Positions 1 to 8,192 of a stretch of DNA of 60,757 nt are shown here, piece after piece. Origin of the DNA: DAOVRD01 sp964521715 (lineage in GTDB: Bacteria; Planctomycetota; Brocadiia; SM23-32); the NCBI GenBank assembly GCA_964521715.1, contig CAZFSS010000024.1:1-60757 (forward strand), given 5' to 3'. The notes beneath the pieces are model-generated. The model did no database searches. It was not told the DNA's origin and worked only from the letters and a program-made list of their open reading frames with translations. The translations under genes were made by a program, and so were the position numbers. Each line of letters opens with the position of its first letter. Within the stretch, counting starts at the first letter, position 1.

Positions 1-2
1 CC

Positions 3-277
3 AGCCAGCGCCCTCACTACTACTGGCTTGACCGAAAAGCCGTGAACGGTTACCAGTGCTGAGTGTCTCGCCGGAGTACCCACCCGCCCATTTCATTCTT
101 GCAAGCATGCACGCGTCCGACGGGAATGCCCAAGCTGCCATGCAGGAATTCCGGTTCATTCAGGAGAAGGCGCCGGAAATGGCCGAAGATCTCGCCAAAC
201 GGCTCGCCCGCTTTCAGATTAACACGACCCAGGACGGCGGAGGTATCCCGCATGGCGACCGAGGCGGCCGGCACTGA
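3..277 (+). pseudogene. TPR-type protein, C-terminal fragment with broken frame
   Basis: The last part of a protein whose 5' end lies outside the window. Bases 3-59 read in one frame as a plausible peptide (HYYWLDRKAVNGYQ) that stops at 60-62. The next frame, open from GTG 56 to 277, continues with a helical TPR-like segment (PAHFILASMHASDGNAQAAM, then EKAPEMAEDLAKRL). The two pieces read as one protein if a single-base frameshift sits near base 57. The tail (about 20 residues, glycine and histidine rich) looks non-conserved. It may be a genuine pseudogene, or a sequencing or assembly error close to the contig edge. The TPR assignment is inferred from the helix pattern only. Confidence 0.4.
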
Positions 278-477
278 TGATATCCGGCTTCGGCGTATCG
301 AGGCCCGGATCTATGATGCGTGCGGGAGGCTCCTGGGGAGGCCCGAACGAGCGCCGGCCGCCCTGACCGCCCTGCGTCGCTCCCGTCTCCCCGCCATCCC
401 CTGCCGTCTGCCCTCCTCTGGCACGTCCCGTTGCAGCCCCAACGGCGCCATGCGAAGATGGATGCGCGAGGAGGCAA
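278..477. other. intergenic, no gene seen
   Basis: About 200 bp between the TPR fragment and msrA. No convincing ORF, hairpin-plus-T-run or promoter was seen. The only functional element is the strong Shine-Dalgarno sequence GAGGAGG at about 468-474, which serves msrA. Confidence 0.5.
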
Positions 478-1080
478 GTGAAGACCCCGATCCGTCACGT
501 CTGGTGCGTCGCGGTCGCAGCGCTCGTTCTTGCCGCCGCCGGGTGCGGGCGTTCCGCGTCGCCCGCCGTCTCAGGCCGATCCGCAGGGGACAGGAGTGAA
601 GAGCAGATGGAGCAAGCTACCTTCGGGGCCGGGTGTTTCTGGGGCGTGGAGGCCGCCTTCCGAAAGGTCAAAGGGGTCGTCGACACGGAAGTCGGCTTCA
701 TGGGCGGCACGCTGCCGGACCCCACCTACAGGCAGGTCTGCACGGACGAGACCGGCCACGCGGAAGTCGTCCACGTGACCTACGATCCCGCCGTGGTCTC
801 CTACGAGGGGCTGCTCGACGTCTTCTGGACCATCCACGATCCGACGCAGTTCAACCGGCAGGGGCCGGACGTCGGCAGTCAGTACAGGTCCGTCATCTTC
901 TTCCGCACGCCCGCGCAGCAGGCGGCTGCCGAGGCATCTCGCGAGAGGCTCGAGCGCTCCGGCAGGTACGATCGGCCGCTCGCGACGGCCGTCGAGCCCG
1001 CCTCAACGTTCTGGCGCGCCGAGGAGTATCACCAGCGCTACGCAGAGAAGCATGGCGAGGGCGCCTGCCCGCTGCCTTAG
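478..1080 (+). CDS. msrA: peptide methionine-S-sulfoxide reductase, lipoprotein form
   Basis: Reduces methionine-S-sulfoxide in oxidised proteins. 200 residues. The MsrA active-site motif GCFWG is present with catalytic Cys53, followed by family blocks such as GHAEVV and the NRQGPDVGSQYRS region; a C-terminal Cys197 could act as recycling cysteine. The first 23 residues form a hydrophobic signal ending in LAAAGC, a good lipobox, so the enzyme is predicted to be exported and lipid-anchored, unlike cytosolic MsrA. GTG 478 is chosen because GAGGAGG lies a few bases upstream and because it keeps the signal peptide; an internal start near 607 would give a cytosolic form. It stands alone, convergent with the next gene. 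Confidence 0.95.
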   Translation: MKTPIRHVWCVAVAALVLAAAGCGRSASPAVSGRSAGDRSEEQMEQATFGAGCFWGVEAAFRKVKGVVDTEVGFMGGTLPDPTYRQVCTDETGHAEVVHVTYDPAVVSYEGLLDVFWTIHDPTQFNRQGPDVGSQYRSVIFFRTPAQQAAAEASRERLERSGRYDRPLATAVEPASTFWRAEEYHQRYAEKHGEGACPLP

Positions 1081-1113
1081 AGCCCGCCATGCGCATGCGT
1101 CGGCAGCCGGGGG

Positions 1114-1821
1114 TCAAGCGGCCGCGCGGACGTAGAGGATCGACTTCCGCCGCCAGCCGACCTGTTCGATGGCGCCCATCTTGCGCAGGCAGTAGGCCAT
1201 CTGTTGCGCGAGCCAGCGGGGACGCTCCAGCGCGCGCGCAAGCTCGGCCGTGGTGAACGGCTCGGGCATGGGGCCGGGGATGGTCGCAGCCACGTCGGCG
1301 GGGGTCTCAAAGAGCCGCCGCCCCACCACGTCGAGAAGCCTGCGCTCCCGCGTGACCCAGTGGTGCTTGCGCCAGCCGCGCGCCGGGTCGTGCTGGCGCA
1401 CTTCCTCTTCGTGGATGAAGAGCACTTCGAGGGAGAAGTTCGGGTCGGCCAGAAGGTCCGGGATGCGGAGGAGCTCGCCGAAGAGCTGGTCGATGCTGCC
1501 CAGCTTCGGCGATCTGCGGCGGCCGAGCTGCGCGGCGCCGTCGTCCGCGAGCCGGACGATCCACTTGCGCTGCGCTATCGGGTAGACCAGCCGCACGCGA
1601 TGGTCCCGGGTGAGGGCGCGCAGCTTCGACCTGATCGCGGCGAAGTTGCTCGTCTGAATCTCGACGAGCAGGTCCCCGCGCACGACGTCCACCAGGTAAC
1701 CGTCCACGGGGACCTCGAAGCGGTCGTCTGGCTCGGCGTACCATTCCTTCAGGGCGGCGTGCAGGGGGCCCTCGTTCAGCGTGCTGATCTTGTGCTTCGC
1801 GTTCGCTCGCTTGCTGGACAT
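1114..1821 (-). CDS. PD-(D/E)XK nuclease-fold-like protein with C-terminal winged helix
   Basis: 235 residues, no named family recognised with certainty. The N-terminal third has the layout of a restriction-endonuclease fold: Glu17 in the first helix, then a strand with Asp45 (GYLVDVV) and a strand with Glu54-x-Gln56 (LLVEIQT), a usual metal-binding set. The C-terminal part (about 165-235: FTTAELARALERPRWLAQQM, then KMGAIEQVGWRRKSILY) looks like a winged helix-turn-helix that could bind DNA. A role in DNA cleavage or repair is an inference; it could also be a catalytically dead DNA-binding protein. Single gene with a weak Shine-Dalgarno. Confidence 0.65.
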   Translation of the reverse strand: MSSKRANAKHKISTLNEGPLHAALKEWYAEPDDRFEVPVDGYLVDVVRGDLLVEIQTSNFAAIRSKLRALTRDHRVRLVYPIAQRKWIVRLADDGAAQLGRRRSPKLGSIDQLFGELLRIPDLLADPNFSLEVLFIHEEEVRQHDPARGWRKHHWVTRERRLLDVVGRRLFETPADVAATIPGPMPEPFTTAELARALERPRWLAQQMAYCLRKMGAIEQVGWRRKSILYVRAAA

Positions 1822-2186
1822 GGCATCGGCTCAAGCGCGGCACGGCGATGGTGAAGTGCGGCATGCGCATCATACGTCATCCGCGCGGCGTGAATCCGCC
1901 ACGGGGCCGCCCGGCGGGCCGTCCGCGGCGGTCGGCTCTCCGGAGAGGCTTGCCGCAGGGGCGCCGATGGGCTATCCTGCGCGCCCGATGCCGACGGAGG
2001 GAGAAGTGAAGCGAACGTGCGAAAAAGCGCGCCGAAAAGCGGGCGCATTGGCGGTGATCGTCAGGGCGTCGTAGAGGACACGACCGCGAAGGGATTCCTC
2101 CCGCGGTGAATGCCGCTCCTCCCCCGGATCAGCCCGAGCCGGAGCGCGCCGCGCTCCCCGCGGGGTGGACCGGTGCGCAGGCAGCT
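1822..2186. other. intergenic, nothing assigned
   Basis: 365 bp without a supportable gene. It is the 5' side of the nuclease-like gene and the 3' side of the flavin-binding gene. A short palindrome GAGCGCGCCGCGCTC at about 2143-2157 is present but no T-run follows it on either strand, so it is not called as a terminator. Confidence 0.5.
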
Positions 2187-2564
2187 CTAGAGCAACCTCT
2201 CCGCGCCGCTGTAGACCTCTTCCACGTTGACGACTATCGCGGCGGCGCCGGGCAGGTTGGGATCGAGCCACTCCTTCATGTGGTCGTAGATGGACCCTTC
2301 GGTGTGGCGCTCGAGGGAGCCCTTGACCTGGAACGCCTTGCCCTCTGTGGTCAGGAAGAGCAGAGCCCCCTCGCTTCCGGCGAGGATGTTGGCGCAGGTC
2401 TTGGCGAAGTAGTTCTCGGCGATGACGATCTTGTCCTCGCTCAACTTCTCGACGCAGCTCACGTAGATTGCATTCGGGACGCCGTCCGCGCTGACAGTCG
2501 CCAGCACTGCCGGGCCCTGTCGATGATCGAATCCCTGGCTCGCCGCCTGCGGTAAGTCGGGCAT
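2187..2564 (-). CDS. pyridoxamine 5'-phosphate oxidase-like flavin-binding protein
   Basis: 125-residue protein of the FMN-binding split-barrel superfamily. The pattern LATVSADGVPNAIYVS (first two strands), followed by KIVIAENYFAKTCANI and ALLFLTTEGKAFQVKG, matches the short general-stress/PPOX class rather than true PdxH, which is longer. Such proteins bind FMN, F420 or haem and often reduce small molecules; the substrate cannot be read from sequence. Stands alone upstream of the two dehydrogenases on the same strand's 3' side, with 80 bp to the next gene, so co-transcription is possible. Confidence 0.8.
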   Translation of the reverse strand: MPDLPQAASQGFDHRQGPAVLATVSADGVPNAIYVSCVEKLSEDKIVIAENYFAKTCANILAGSEGALLFLTTEGKAFQVKGSLERHTEGSIYDHMKEWLDPNLPGAAAIVVNVEEVYSGAERLL

Positions 2565-2644
2565 GTTGCTTCCCTCACCTGGGGGGACGGGGAGCTAAAG
2601 CGTAACCGAATCGCAGGGCCGGGACAAGGGGCCGGGCGCGCGAC

Positions 2645-3607
2645 TCATCCCCACGGACGATAGAGCACCTTGATGGCTTCCTTGCGGCGCAGCAGCTCCG
2701 TGCCGTCGGCGAACTGCGAGAGGGGCAGCTCCCGCGTGACAAGCGGGGCGAGCCGGAGCCGGCCGCCCGCGACGCGCTCCATGGCGTAATCGGCCGCCTC
2801 CCGGCGGTGCGCCCCATAGCCGAGGAGAGTCAGAGACCGGTGACGGAGCGTGTACTCGTAGGTGTCATGCTGGACGCCGAAGAGCGCCACCCACCTGCCC
2901 GCGACATCCATCTGGAACTGCACCGAGTCCCTGGCTCCGGTGCAGTCGATGGCGGCGTCAACGCGGGCGCCGCGCGGCATCTGCCGGAGGGAGCGGGTCT
3001 GGTCGGACGCAGGATCCAGGCACACGTCAGCGCCGAGTTCGCGCGCCAGCGCCCTGCGCTCCTCCAGCGGATCGAAGCCCATCACCTCCGCCGCCCCGGC
3101 GTCCCGCGCAAGCTGGACGGCGACCAGCCCGGCCCCGCCCAACCCGCCCACGGAGAAGCGCAGGCCCGCCACAAGAGGCATGTCCAGAAAGCAAACGGCG
3201 ACGCACATGGCCAGCTCCAGCGGCGCGATTGCGGCGTCGGACAGGCCCTCCGGCACGGGCAGGAGGTCCTCTGCGCTGATGGCCGCGTACTGCGCGTAGT
3301 ACCCCCAGCGGCCGGACGGCATCGTGCGCCAGGTAACCACGCGCTGGCCGGACGCGAACGCCTCGACGCCCTCCCCTGCCTCCTCCACGACGCCGCACGC
3401 CTCGTGCCCCTCCCGGCCCGGCGGCAGGGGATAGCGCGGGTAGTCCGGACGGTCGAAGATGTCCACGCCGGCCATGAGCGTCATGTCCCAGTGCGGGCAC
3501 GAAGTGACGCCGTCCACCCGGACCAGCACTTCGCCTTCCGCCGGCTCGGGCCGCTCTACTTCCACGATCTCGGCGCGTCCAGGCTCAAGGATCTGCAGTG
3601 CTTTCAT
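2645..3607 (-). CDS. zinc-type alcohol dehydrogenase-like MDR oxidoreductase
   Basis: 320 residues of the medium-chain dehydrogenase/reductase family. The GroES-like half has a probable catalytic zinc set (Cys in VTSCPHWD and GREGHEACGVVEEAG), but the four-cysteine structural zinc loop of classical alcohol dehydrogenases is missing. The Rossmann half has GGLGGAGLVAVQLARDAGA, followed by GFDPLEERRALARELGAD, an NAD-type pattern with an acidic residue after the second strand. The start codon overlaps the stop of the upstream MDR gene by four bases (ATGA), so the two are translationally coupled and probably act on the same pathway. Substrate unknown, likely a polyol or sugar derivative. Confidence 0.85.
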   Translation of the reverse strand: MKALQILEPGRAEIVEVERPEPAEGEVLVRVDGVTSCPHWDMTLMAGVDIFDRPDYPRYPLPPGREGHEACGVVEEAGEGVEAFASGQRVVTWRTMPSGRWGYYAQYAAISAEDLLPVPEGLSDAAIAPLELAMCVAVCFLDMPLVAGLRFSVGGLGGAGLVAVQLARDAGAAEVMGFDPLEERRALARELGADVCLDPASDQTRSLRQMPRGARVDAAIDCTGARDSVQFQMDVAGRWVALFGVQHDTYEYTLRHRSLTLLGYGAHRREAADYAMERVAGGRLRLAPLVTRELPLSQFADGTELLRRKEAIKVLYRPWG

Positions 3608-4641
3608 CGCCCCTGCCAGTCAATGACGATGCCCAGGAAGTGCTCCCCGCGATTCAGCAGAAGGTCGAACGCCCTCGCGTAGTCCGCAATGGGGAGGCGG
3701 TGCGTTATCTTGCCCGCCACGTCGATGCGCCCGGCGGCCACCAGTTCGAGCGTGGCCTCAAGGCGCTCCCGCGTGAACCCGCCGGGCGTGTACAGCGTCG
3801 TCTCCTTCGAGGTGAGCCTGATGTAATCGATCAGGTTGCATCCGTGCACGTAGTAGCCGCCGGCAACAAGATGGCCGTTGTGCCGCAGCAGGTCCACGTC
3901 CCTGTGGAGCGACTCGGTGCCCGTCAGGGTGTCCACTATCACGGACAGGCCGCCCGGGCAGAACTCGGCCGCCGCATCCTCCAGCGGCTGCCGCAACGTG
4001 TTGACCCACCGGCTCCGGCCCGAGAGGCGGCAGCATGCCGCGCGCTCGTCGTGGTGGCCCGCCAGCAGCACGGCGGCGCCGCGCAGTTGCAGCGCTTCAG
4101 CCGTCCATTGGCCGACCAGGCCGTCGCCGACGACCAGAGCCTTCGTCCCTTCCTTGATCGGCGGCCGCGAGGCGTGGTTGTAGCCCACCTGCGTGAGCAC
4201 CAGGCCGCTGGCAAGCACGGGATCAAGCCCGCTCGGGAGCTTGAGGACCTGCTCCTGAGGCTGAATGGACGGCCTCACGTGGCCGCCCCACGGGAACTCG
4301 TCGAGCCCGGTAGACCCAAGCGTGCAGAAGACCCAGTCGCCCGGTCCGAGCCCCTCCACCTCGGCGCCCGCCGCCGCGACCACGCCGACTTTCTGATAGC
4401 CCCCCACCTGCGGGAAGGGCGCCAGATCAACGCGATAGCCCGACGCCCGGCCGTAGAAGCGCTCCCCCATCAACACGGAGCGTTCGGTTCCGGGCGAGAC
4501 CATGCTGTGCCGCGTGTCCACCACGACGTCGCGCGGGCCCGGCTCGGGCAGCTCCAGGTCCCGCAGCTCCACCTTGCCCGGCCCGACGTTGACGATCCCC
4601 CGTCCCTTCACGCCTCTGCACCTGAGGATGGTCGCCTCCAC
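3604..4641 (-). CDS. BchC-like MDR oxidoreductase lacking zinc ligands
   Basis: 345 residues, MDR fold. The N-terminal signature VVVDTRHSMVSPGTERSVL and the replacement of GHE by a GGYQKVG sequence resemble the group that contains bacteriochlorophyllide dehydrogenase BchC and related sugar dehydrogenases, which do not use the catalytic zinc. The nucleotide-binding part is ALVVGDGLVGQWTAEALQLRGA. A bacteriochlorophyll role is unlikely because no photosynthesis gene is near; a sugar or cyclitol oxidoreductase is more probable (inference). First gene of a two-gene operon; its stop overlaps the next start as ATGA. Confidence 0.8.
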   Translation of the reverse strand: MEATILRCRGVKGRGIVNVGPGKVELRDLELPEPGPRDVVVDTRHSMVSPGTERSVLMGERFYGRASGYRVDLAPFPQVGGYQKVGVVAAAGAEVEGLGPGDWVFCTLGSTGLDEFPWGGHVRPSIQPQEQVLKLPSGLDPVLASGLVLTQVGYNHASRPPIKEGTKALVVGDGLVGQWTAEALQLRGAAVLLAGHHDERAACCRLSGRSRWVNTLRQPLEDAAAEFCPGGLSVIVDTLTGTESLHRDVDLLRHNGHLVAGGYYVHGCNLIDYIRLTSKETTLYTPGGFTRERLEATLELVAAGRIDVAGKITHRLPIADYARAFDLLLNRGEHFLGIVIDWQGR

Positions 4642-4732
4642 CGAACGCGCATGCCTGCCGATCCGGCGGGCGACTATAGCGGCGGCCGCGGGCGATTACA
4701 AGCGCTGTCCGGCACAGGAGGCACCGGGGGAC

Positions 4733-4761
4733 GTGAAACCCCGCCAGGCCGCCCGTATAAT
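4733..4761 (+). promoter_or_regulatory. candidate sigma-70 promoter for the thioredoxin-TPR gene
   Basis: A perfect -10 box TATAAT at 4756-4761 lies about 70 bp before the start codon. The hexamer 17 bp upstream (GTGAAA, 4733-4738) is a poor -35. Support is the -10 match and its position in a divergent intergenic region. Confidence 0.4.
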
Positions 4762-4832
4762 GGGTTCCCCCGGCCAGAGACGTCTCCGAAGGGGAGACAG
4801 GGCCATGCGACTGGTGGCGTGAGGTGCGTGCA

Positions 4833-5696
4833 ATGGCGGAAGACGCGGACGTTTTCGACGTCGTGCCGGGCCGATTTGAGCAGCAGGTTATCGAGGCGTC
4901 GCGCAAGCGCGCCATCGTGGTGGACTTCTGGGCGGAGTGGTGTGCGCCGTGCCGCGCGCTGAGCCCCATCCTCGAGCGGGTGGTGCGTTCGTTCGAGGGC
5001 CGGGCGGCCCTCGCCAAGGTGGACATCGAGCGGGACCGGGAGGTGGCCACGCGCTACGGCGTGCAGAGCATACCGAACGTGAAAGTCTTCCGCGAGGGCA
5101 AGGTGGCTGGCGAGTTCATCGGCGCCCTTCCTGAGCCCCAGGTGCGCAGGATCCTCGAATCGCTGATCCCGTCCAGGGCCGACGAACTCGTCCTATCCGC
5201 CGATCGCCTGGTGGAGGAGGAAGACCTCGAGCAGGCCGAGCGGCACTACCGCAGCGCCCTGGAGCTCCAGCCTGACCACGCCCCCGCGCTGCTTCGCCTC
5301 GGCATGATGGCCCTGGAGAGGGGCGAGATGAACGAGGCGCGGGACGTCCTGTCCCGGATCGAAGAGAACGCGCCCGAGCACGAGGCCGCGCAGGGCCTGC
5401 TGGGCCGAATCCAGTTCCGTGAGACGTGTCGTCAGGGCGGCGGCAGGGAGGCCTGCCAGCGGCGCGCCGCGCAGAACGAGAAGGACCTGGACGCGCTCTA
5501 CGAGCTTGCCTGCTGCCTGGCCGCTGACGGGGAGTACGAGCCGGCGCTCGAACGATTCCTCAAGGTCCTGTCCGCCGATAGAACCTACCACGAGGGAGCC
5601 TCAAAGGAAGCCATGCTCCGCGTGTTCTCCCTCGTCGGGACCCGCAGCGAGCTGGCAGACCGATACCGCAAGCAGATGGCCGGCGTGCTGTATTGA
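4833..5696 (+). CDS. thioredoxin-TPR fusion chaperone, CnoX/YbbN-like
   Basis: 287 residues. Residues 5-110 are a thioredoxin domain with an intact redox centre WCAPC (Cys37, Cys40) and the cis-proline loop SIPNVKVF. Residues 120-287 are helical TPR-like repeats (ADRLVEEEDLEQAERHYRSA; LERGEMNEARDVLSRI; ALYELACCLAADGEYEPALE). The order and length match CnoX/YbbN, a holdase that hands substrates to GroEL/DnaK and forms mixed disulfides with them; this copy keeps two cysteines, so it may also be a reductase. ATG 4833 is preferred over GTG 4824 because the domain starts there. The stop overlaps or abuts the next gene. Confidence 0.88.
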   Translation: MAEDADVFDVVPGRFEQQVIEASRKRAIVVDFWAEWCAPCRALSPILERVVRSFEGRAALAKVDIERDREVATRYGVQSIPNVKVFREGKVAGEFIGALPEPQVRRILESLIPSRADELVLSADRLVEEEDLEQAERHYRSALELQPDHAPALLRLGMMALERGEMNEARDVLSRIEENAPEHEAAQGLLGRIQFRETCRQGGGREACQRRAAQNEKDLDALYELACCLAADGEYEPALERFLKVLSADRTYHEGASKEAMLRVFSLVGTRSELADRYRKQMAGVLY

Positions 5697-5710
5697 GCCG
5701 AGGCGATCCT

Positions 5711-6781
5711 ATGGAACTGGAATGCAAGCCGGACGCCGAAGAAGCCAAAGAACGCGTGGACGCCTGGTGGAGGGGCCAGGTCCTCGATCGCGTCCCGATC
5801 AAGGTATACGCGCCGCTTAGCCCCGCACGGTCGCCCGAACCGGCGCCGCAGGACCTGGAGAGATGGCGGATCGATCCCGAGCTGGTGATCCCCCGGCTGG
5901 AAGCCTACGTGACTGACACGTACTGGGGCGGCGAGGCACTGCCGGTCGTCTTTCCCGCTGCCATCGGGATGGTCGCGATCCTGGCCGCGTATCTCGGCTG
6001 CCCCTACAGGTTCCTGGACACGCAGACGGCCTGGGCCGCGCCCATCATTGATGACTGGCAGGACGCTCCCCCGCTCGAGTTCGACCCCGCCAGCAAGTGG
6101 TGGCGCTCATCCGCCGAGCTCCTGGCAGCAGCGGCCGAGCGCGCCCCCGGCCGGTTCTACGTCGGGCTGCCGGACCTGAACGGTCCCGGCGAGATACTGG
6201 CCCGGCTGCGCGGCACGGAGAGACTGCTGGTCGACCTGCTGGACGATCCGACGCCGCTCCGTCCCGCGCTCGACAGGATCAACTTCACCTGGTTCCGGTA
6301 CTACGAGGCCTGCGTCGGCCTCATCCACCAGCACATCGAGGGCAGCATCTACTGGATGGGCATCTGGTCGCTGACGCCGTCCACAGACTTGCAGTGCGAC
6401 TTCTCGTGCATGATATCCCCGGAGATGTTCGACGAGCTGTTCCTGCCTCCCCTGAGGCAACAGACCGAGTGGGTGGACCGCACCATCTACCACCTGGACG
6501 GGCCGAACGCCGTCCGCCACCTCGATTCCCTGCTCGCGCTGCCGAAGCTGGACGGCATCCAATGGGTGCCCGGCGCCGGCGCGCCGCCCATGCGCGACTG
6601 GGTGGACCTGTGCAGACGCATCCTCGAGGCAGGCAAGCTCCTCTACATCGAGTGCACGCCGAGCGAGGTGGAGTTCCTGCTTGCCCGTCTGCCCCATGAG
6701 GGCCTACTGCTCAGCACGCACTGCGGCAGCCGCGAACAGGCCGAGGAACTGCTGAAGAACGTCGCCGTCTGGGGCCGTTAG
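5711..6781 (+). CDS. uroporphyrinogen decarboxylase (URO-D) family protein, probably methyltransferase-type
   Basis: About 356 residues with the URO-D TIM-barrel pattern (AWWRGQVLDRVPIKVY near the start, MISPEMFDELFLPPLRQQ, and IYHLDGPNAVRHLDSLLALP). It lacks the haem-pathway context, and this long-branch group mostly resembles corrinoid:cofactor methyltransferases (MtaA/CmuA-like) or enzymes of unknown function; His and Cys residues in the C-terminal half (STHCG) could bind zinc (inference). ATG 5711 has GAGG eight bases upstream; a TTG at 5693 overlapping the previous stop is the alternative. The tight junction suggests an operon with the thioredoxin-TPR gene. The cobalamin uptake operon elsewhere in the window would fit a corrinoid-dependent role. 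Confidence 0.75.
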   Translation: MELECKPDAEEAKERVDAWWRGQVLDRVPIKVYAPLSPARSPEPAPQDLERWRIDPELVIPRLEAYVTDTYWGGEALPVVFPAAIGMVAILAAYLGCPYRFLDTQTAWAAPIIDDWQDAPPLEFDPASKWWRSSAELLAAAAERAPGRFYVGLPDLNGPGEILARLRGTERLLVDLLDDPTPLRPALDRINFTWFRYYEACVGLIHQHIEGSIYWMGIWSLTPSTDLQCDFSCMISPEMFDELFLPPLRQQTEWVDRTIYHLDGPNAVRHLDSLLALPKLDGIQWVPGAGAPPMRDWVDLCRRILEAGKLLYIECTPSEVEFLLARLPHEGLLLSTHCGSREQAEELLKNVAVWGR

Positions 6782-6842
6782 CGCTCGACCCGGAGCCGTC
6801 CGGGGGCGCGGCAAGGGACGTGCGTCGAGCGAAGGCGCGCCG

Positions 6843-8192
6843 TCAGTCGGGCTGCGGCGTCCGCACCCCGCGGCCCTGTGCGTACTGGCGGAAGGCCAGG
6901 TAGGCCGTCATCCCGAAGACCACCAACAGGCCCAGCGTGCCCACCGACATCTCCTTGAGCCGCTGCACAGCGATCAGGTTCACCAGGAGGAAACACAGCA
7001 GGACGCCCCAGGACACGCGGGTGCCAATCCGCTCGCCCGCGTGCGCGAAGCAGAACGCAGTCAGCGCCCCGAAGGGAACGACGAGTATTGACAGGTGGCT
7101 CCCGTGGGAGACGTCTGAAAGCAGCAGCATCCCGAGCGGCACGAGCGCGAACAGGAGGGCCTCCAGTTCCCGCCTGCGCGCGGGGGCCGGAAGCGCCCAC
7201 GCCAGGATCAGCAACCCCAGCACCGAAAGCTTGAACGCCAGCGCGATCTTCCTGACCGCGGACATGGGCAGGTCGGCGACGGCGACGCCGCGCGACTTGC
7301 CGCTCTTGCGCGCAGTGTAGTCGGTGAGGTAGCGAACGAGGGCGGCCTTTGGCGACTGGTTCAGACGCCGGTAGGGATCGCCGATGAACGACTCTGGCCC
7401 TTCCCGCGCATAGGGGATCAGCACTTTGGTCACCCAGGAGCGGTGGCGTTCGAAGCTGCCCTTCGGACCCCAGACGACGGCCGGCACGACGACGGTGCAG
7501 ACGAAGCCTGCGATCACCATGCCTCCCAGGGCGCGCCACTTTCGCCTGCACAGGAGGTAGAGCCCGAACAGGCCGGGCGTCAGCTTGAGGGCCGCGGCCA
7601 CGCCAAGCAGCGCTCCCCCACCCCACTGCCGGTCCTTGGCGAGCATCAGGAGCATAGACCCGGACACCATGGCAACAACGAACATGTCCGTCTCGCACCG
7701 GATGATGCCGTTCAGCATCAGGCCGCCGGTCAGGGCCCACAGCAGGGCGGGCGCGCACGAGCGGGGCTCTCCCTCGCCGCCCTCATGGCAGGCCGCCATG
7801 ACCCACCGCACCGACCACACCGTCATCGCAACCATCACGACCAGCAGCGCGGCGGCGCTGAGGCCGAGCTGAATCCGCTGGCCCATCGTGATGGCCTGAC
7901 TTGGGTCATCCGAGCCCGGCACCAGGCCCACGGGAAAGAGGCCGAACGGCGTCCAGAAGATCGCAAAGAACGGAGGATACGCGCGCAGGTGCTCGATGTG
8001 CTCATAGTGGTTCCTGTCCTGAACCAGGCTGACCTGAACGATTCGGCGGAAACCCGTGAACTCCGAGGAGCCGTACAGCGCCCTCCTCACTCCCAGGACC
8101 ACCACGGAGGTCACGGCCAGGGCGAAGACCAGCAGAAAAAAGGACCGCCAGCGCCTCCCTGCCCACAGCCGGCAGAAGCCCTTCAGATTCAT
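6843..8192 (-). CDS. GT87-type (DUF2029) polytopic membrane glycosyltransferase
   Basis: 449 residues with about ten hydrophobic segments, beginning with FFLLVFALAVTSVVVLGV. The periplasmic loop after the first segment carries the YEHIEHLRAYPPFFAIFWTPFGL block and a later one the GAALKLTPGLFGLYLL block typical of GT-C fold DUF2029 enzymes, which transfer sugars from polyprenyl-phosphate donors to extracellular glycans or glycolipids. Last gene of a three-gene operon; its start overlaps the upstream stop as ATGA (8189-8192). Donor and acceptor sugars cannot be told. Confidence 0.85.
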   Translation of the reverse strand: MNLKGFCRLWAGRRWRSFFLLVFALAVTSVVVLGVRRALYGSSEFTGFRRIVQVSLVQDRNHYEHIEHLRAYPPFFAIFWTPFGLFPVGLVPGSDDPSQAITMGQRIQLGLSAAALLVVMVAMTVWSVRWVMAACHEGGEGEPRSCAPALLWALTGGLMLNGIIRCETDMFVVAMVSGSMLLMLAKDRQWGGGALLGVAAALKLTPGLFGLYLLCRRKWRALGGMVIAGFVCTVVVPAVVWGPKGSFERHRSWVTKVLIPYAREGPESFIGDPYRRLNQSPKAALVRYLTDYTARKSGKSRGVAVADLPMSAVRKIALAFKLSVLGLLILAWALPAPARRRELEALLFALVPLGMLLLSDVSHGSHLSILVVPFGALTAFCFAHAGERIGTRVSWGVLLCFLLVNLIAVQRLKEMSVGTLGLLVVFGMTAYLAFRQYAQGRGVRTPQPD

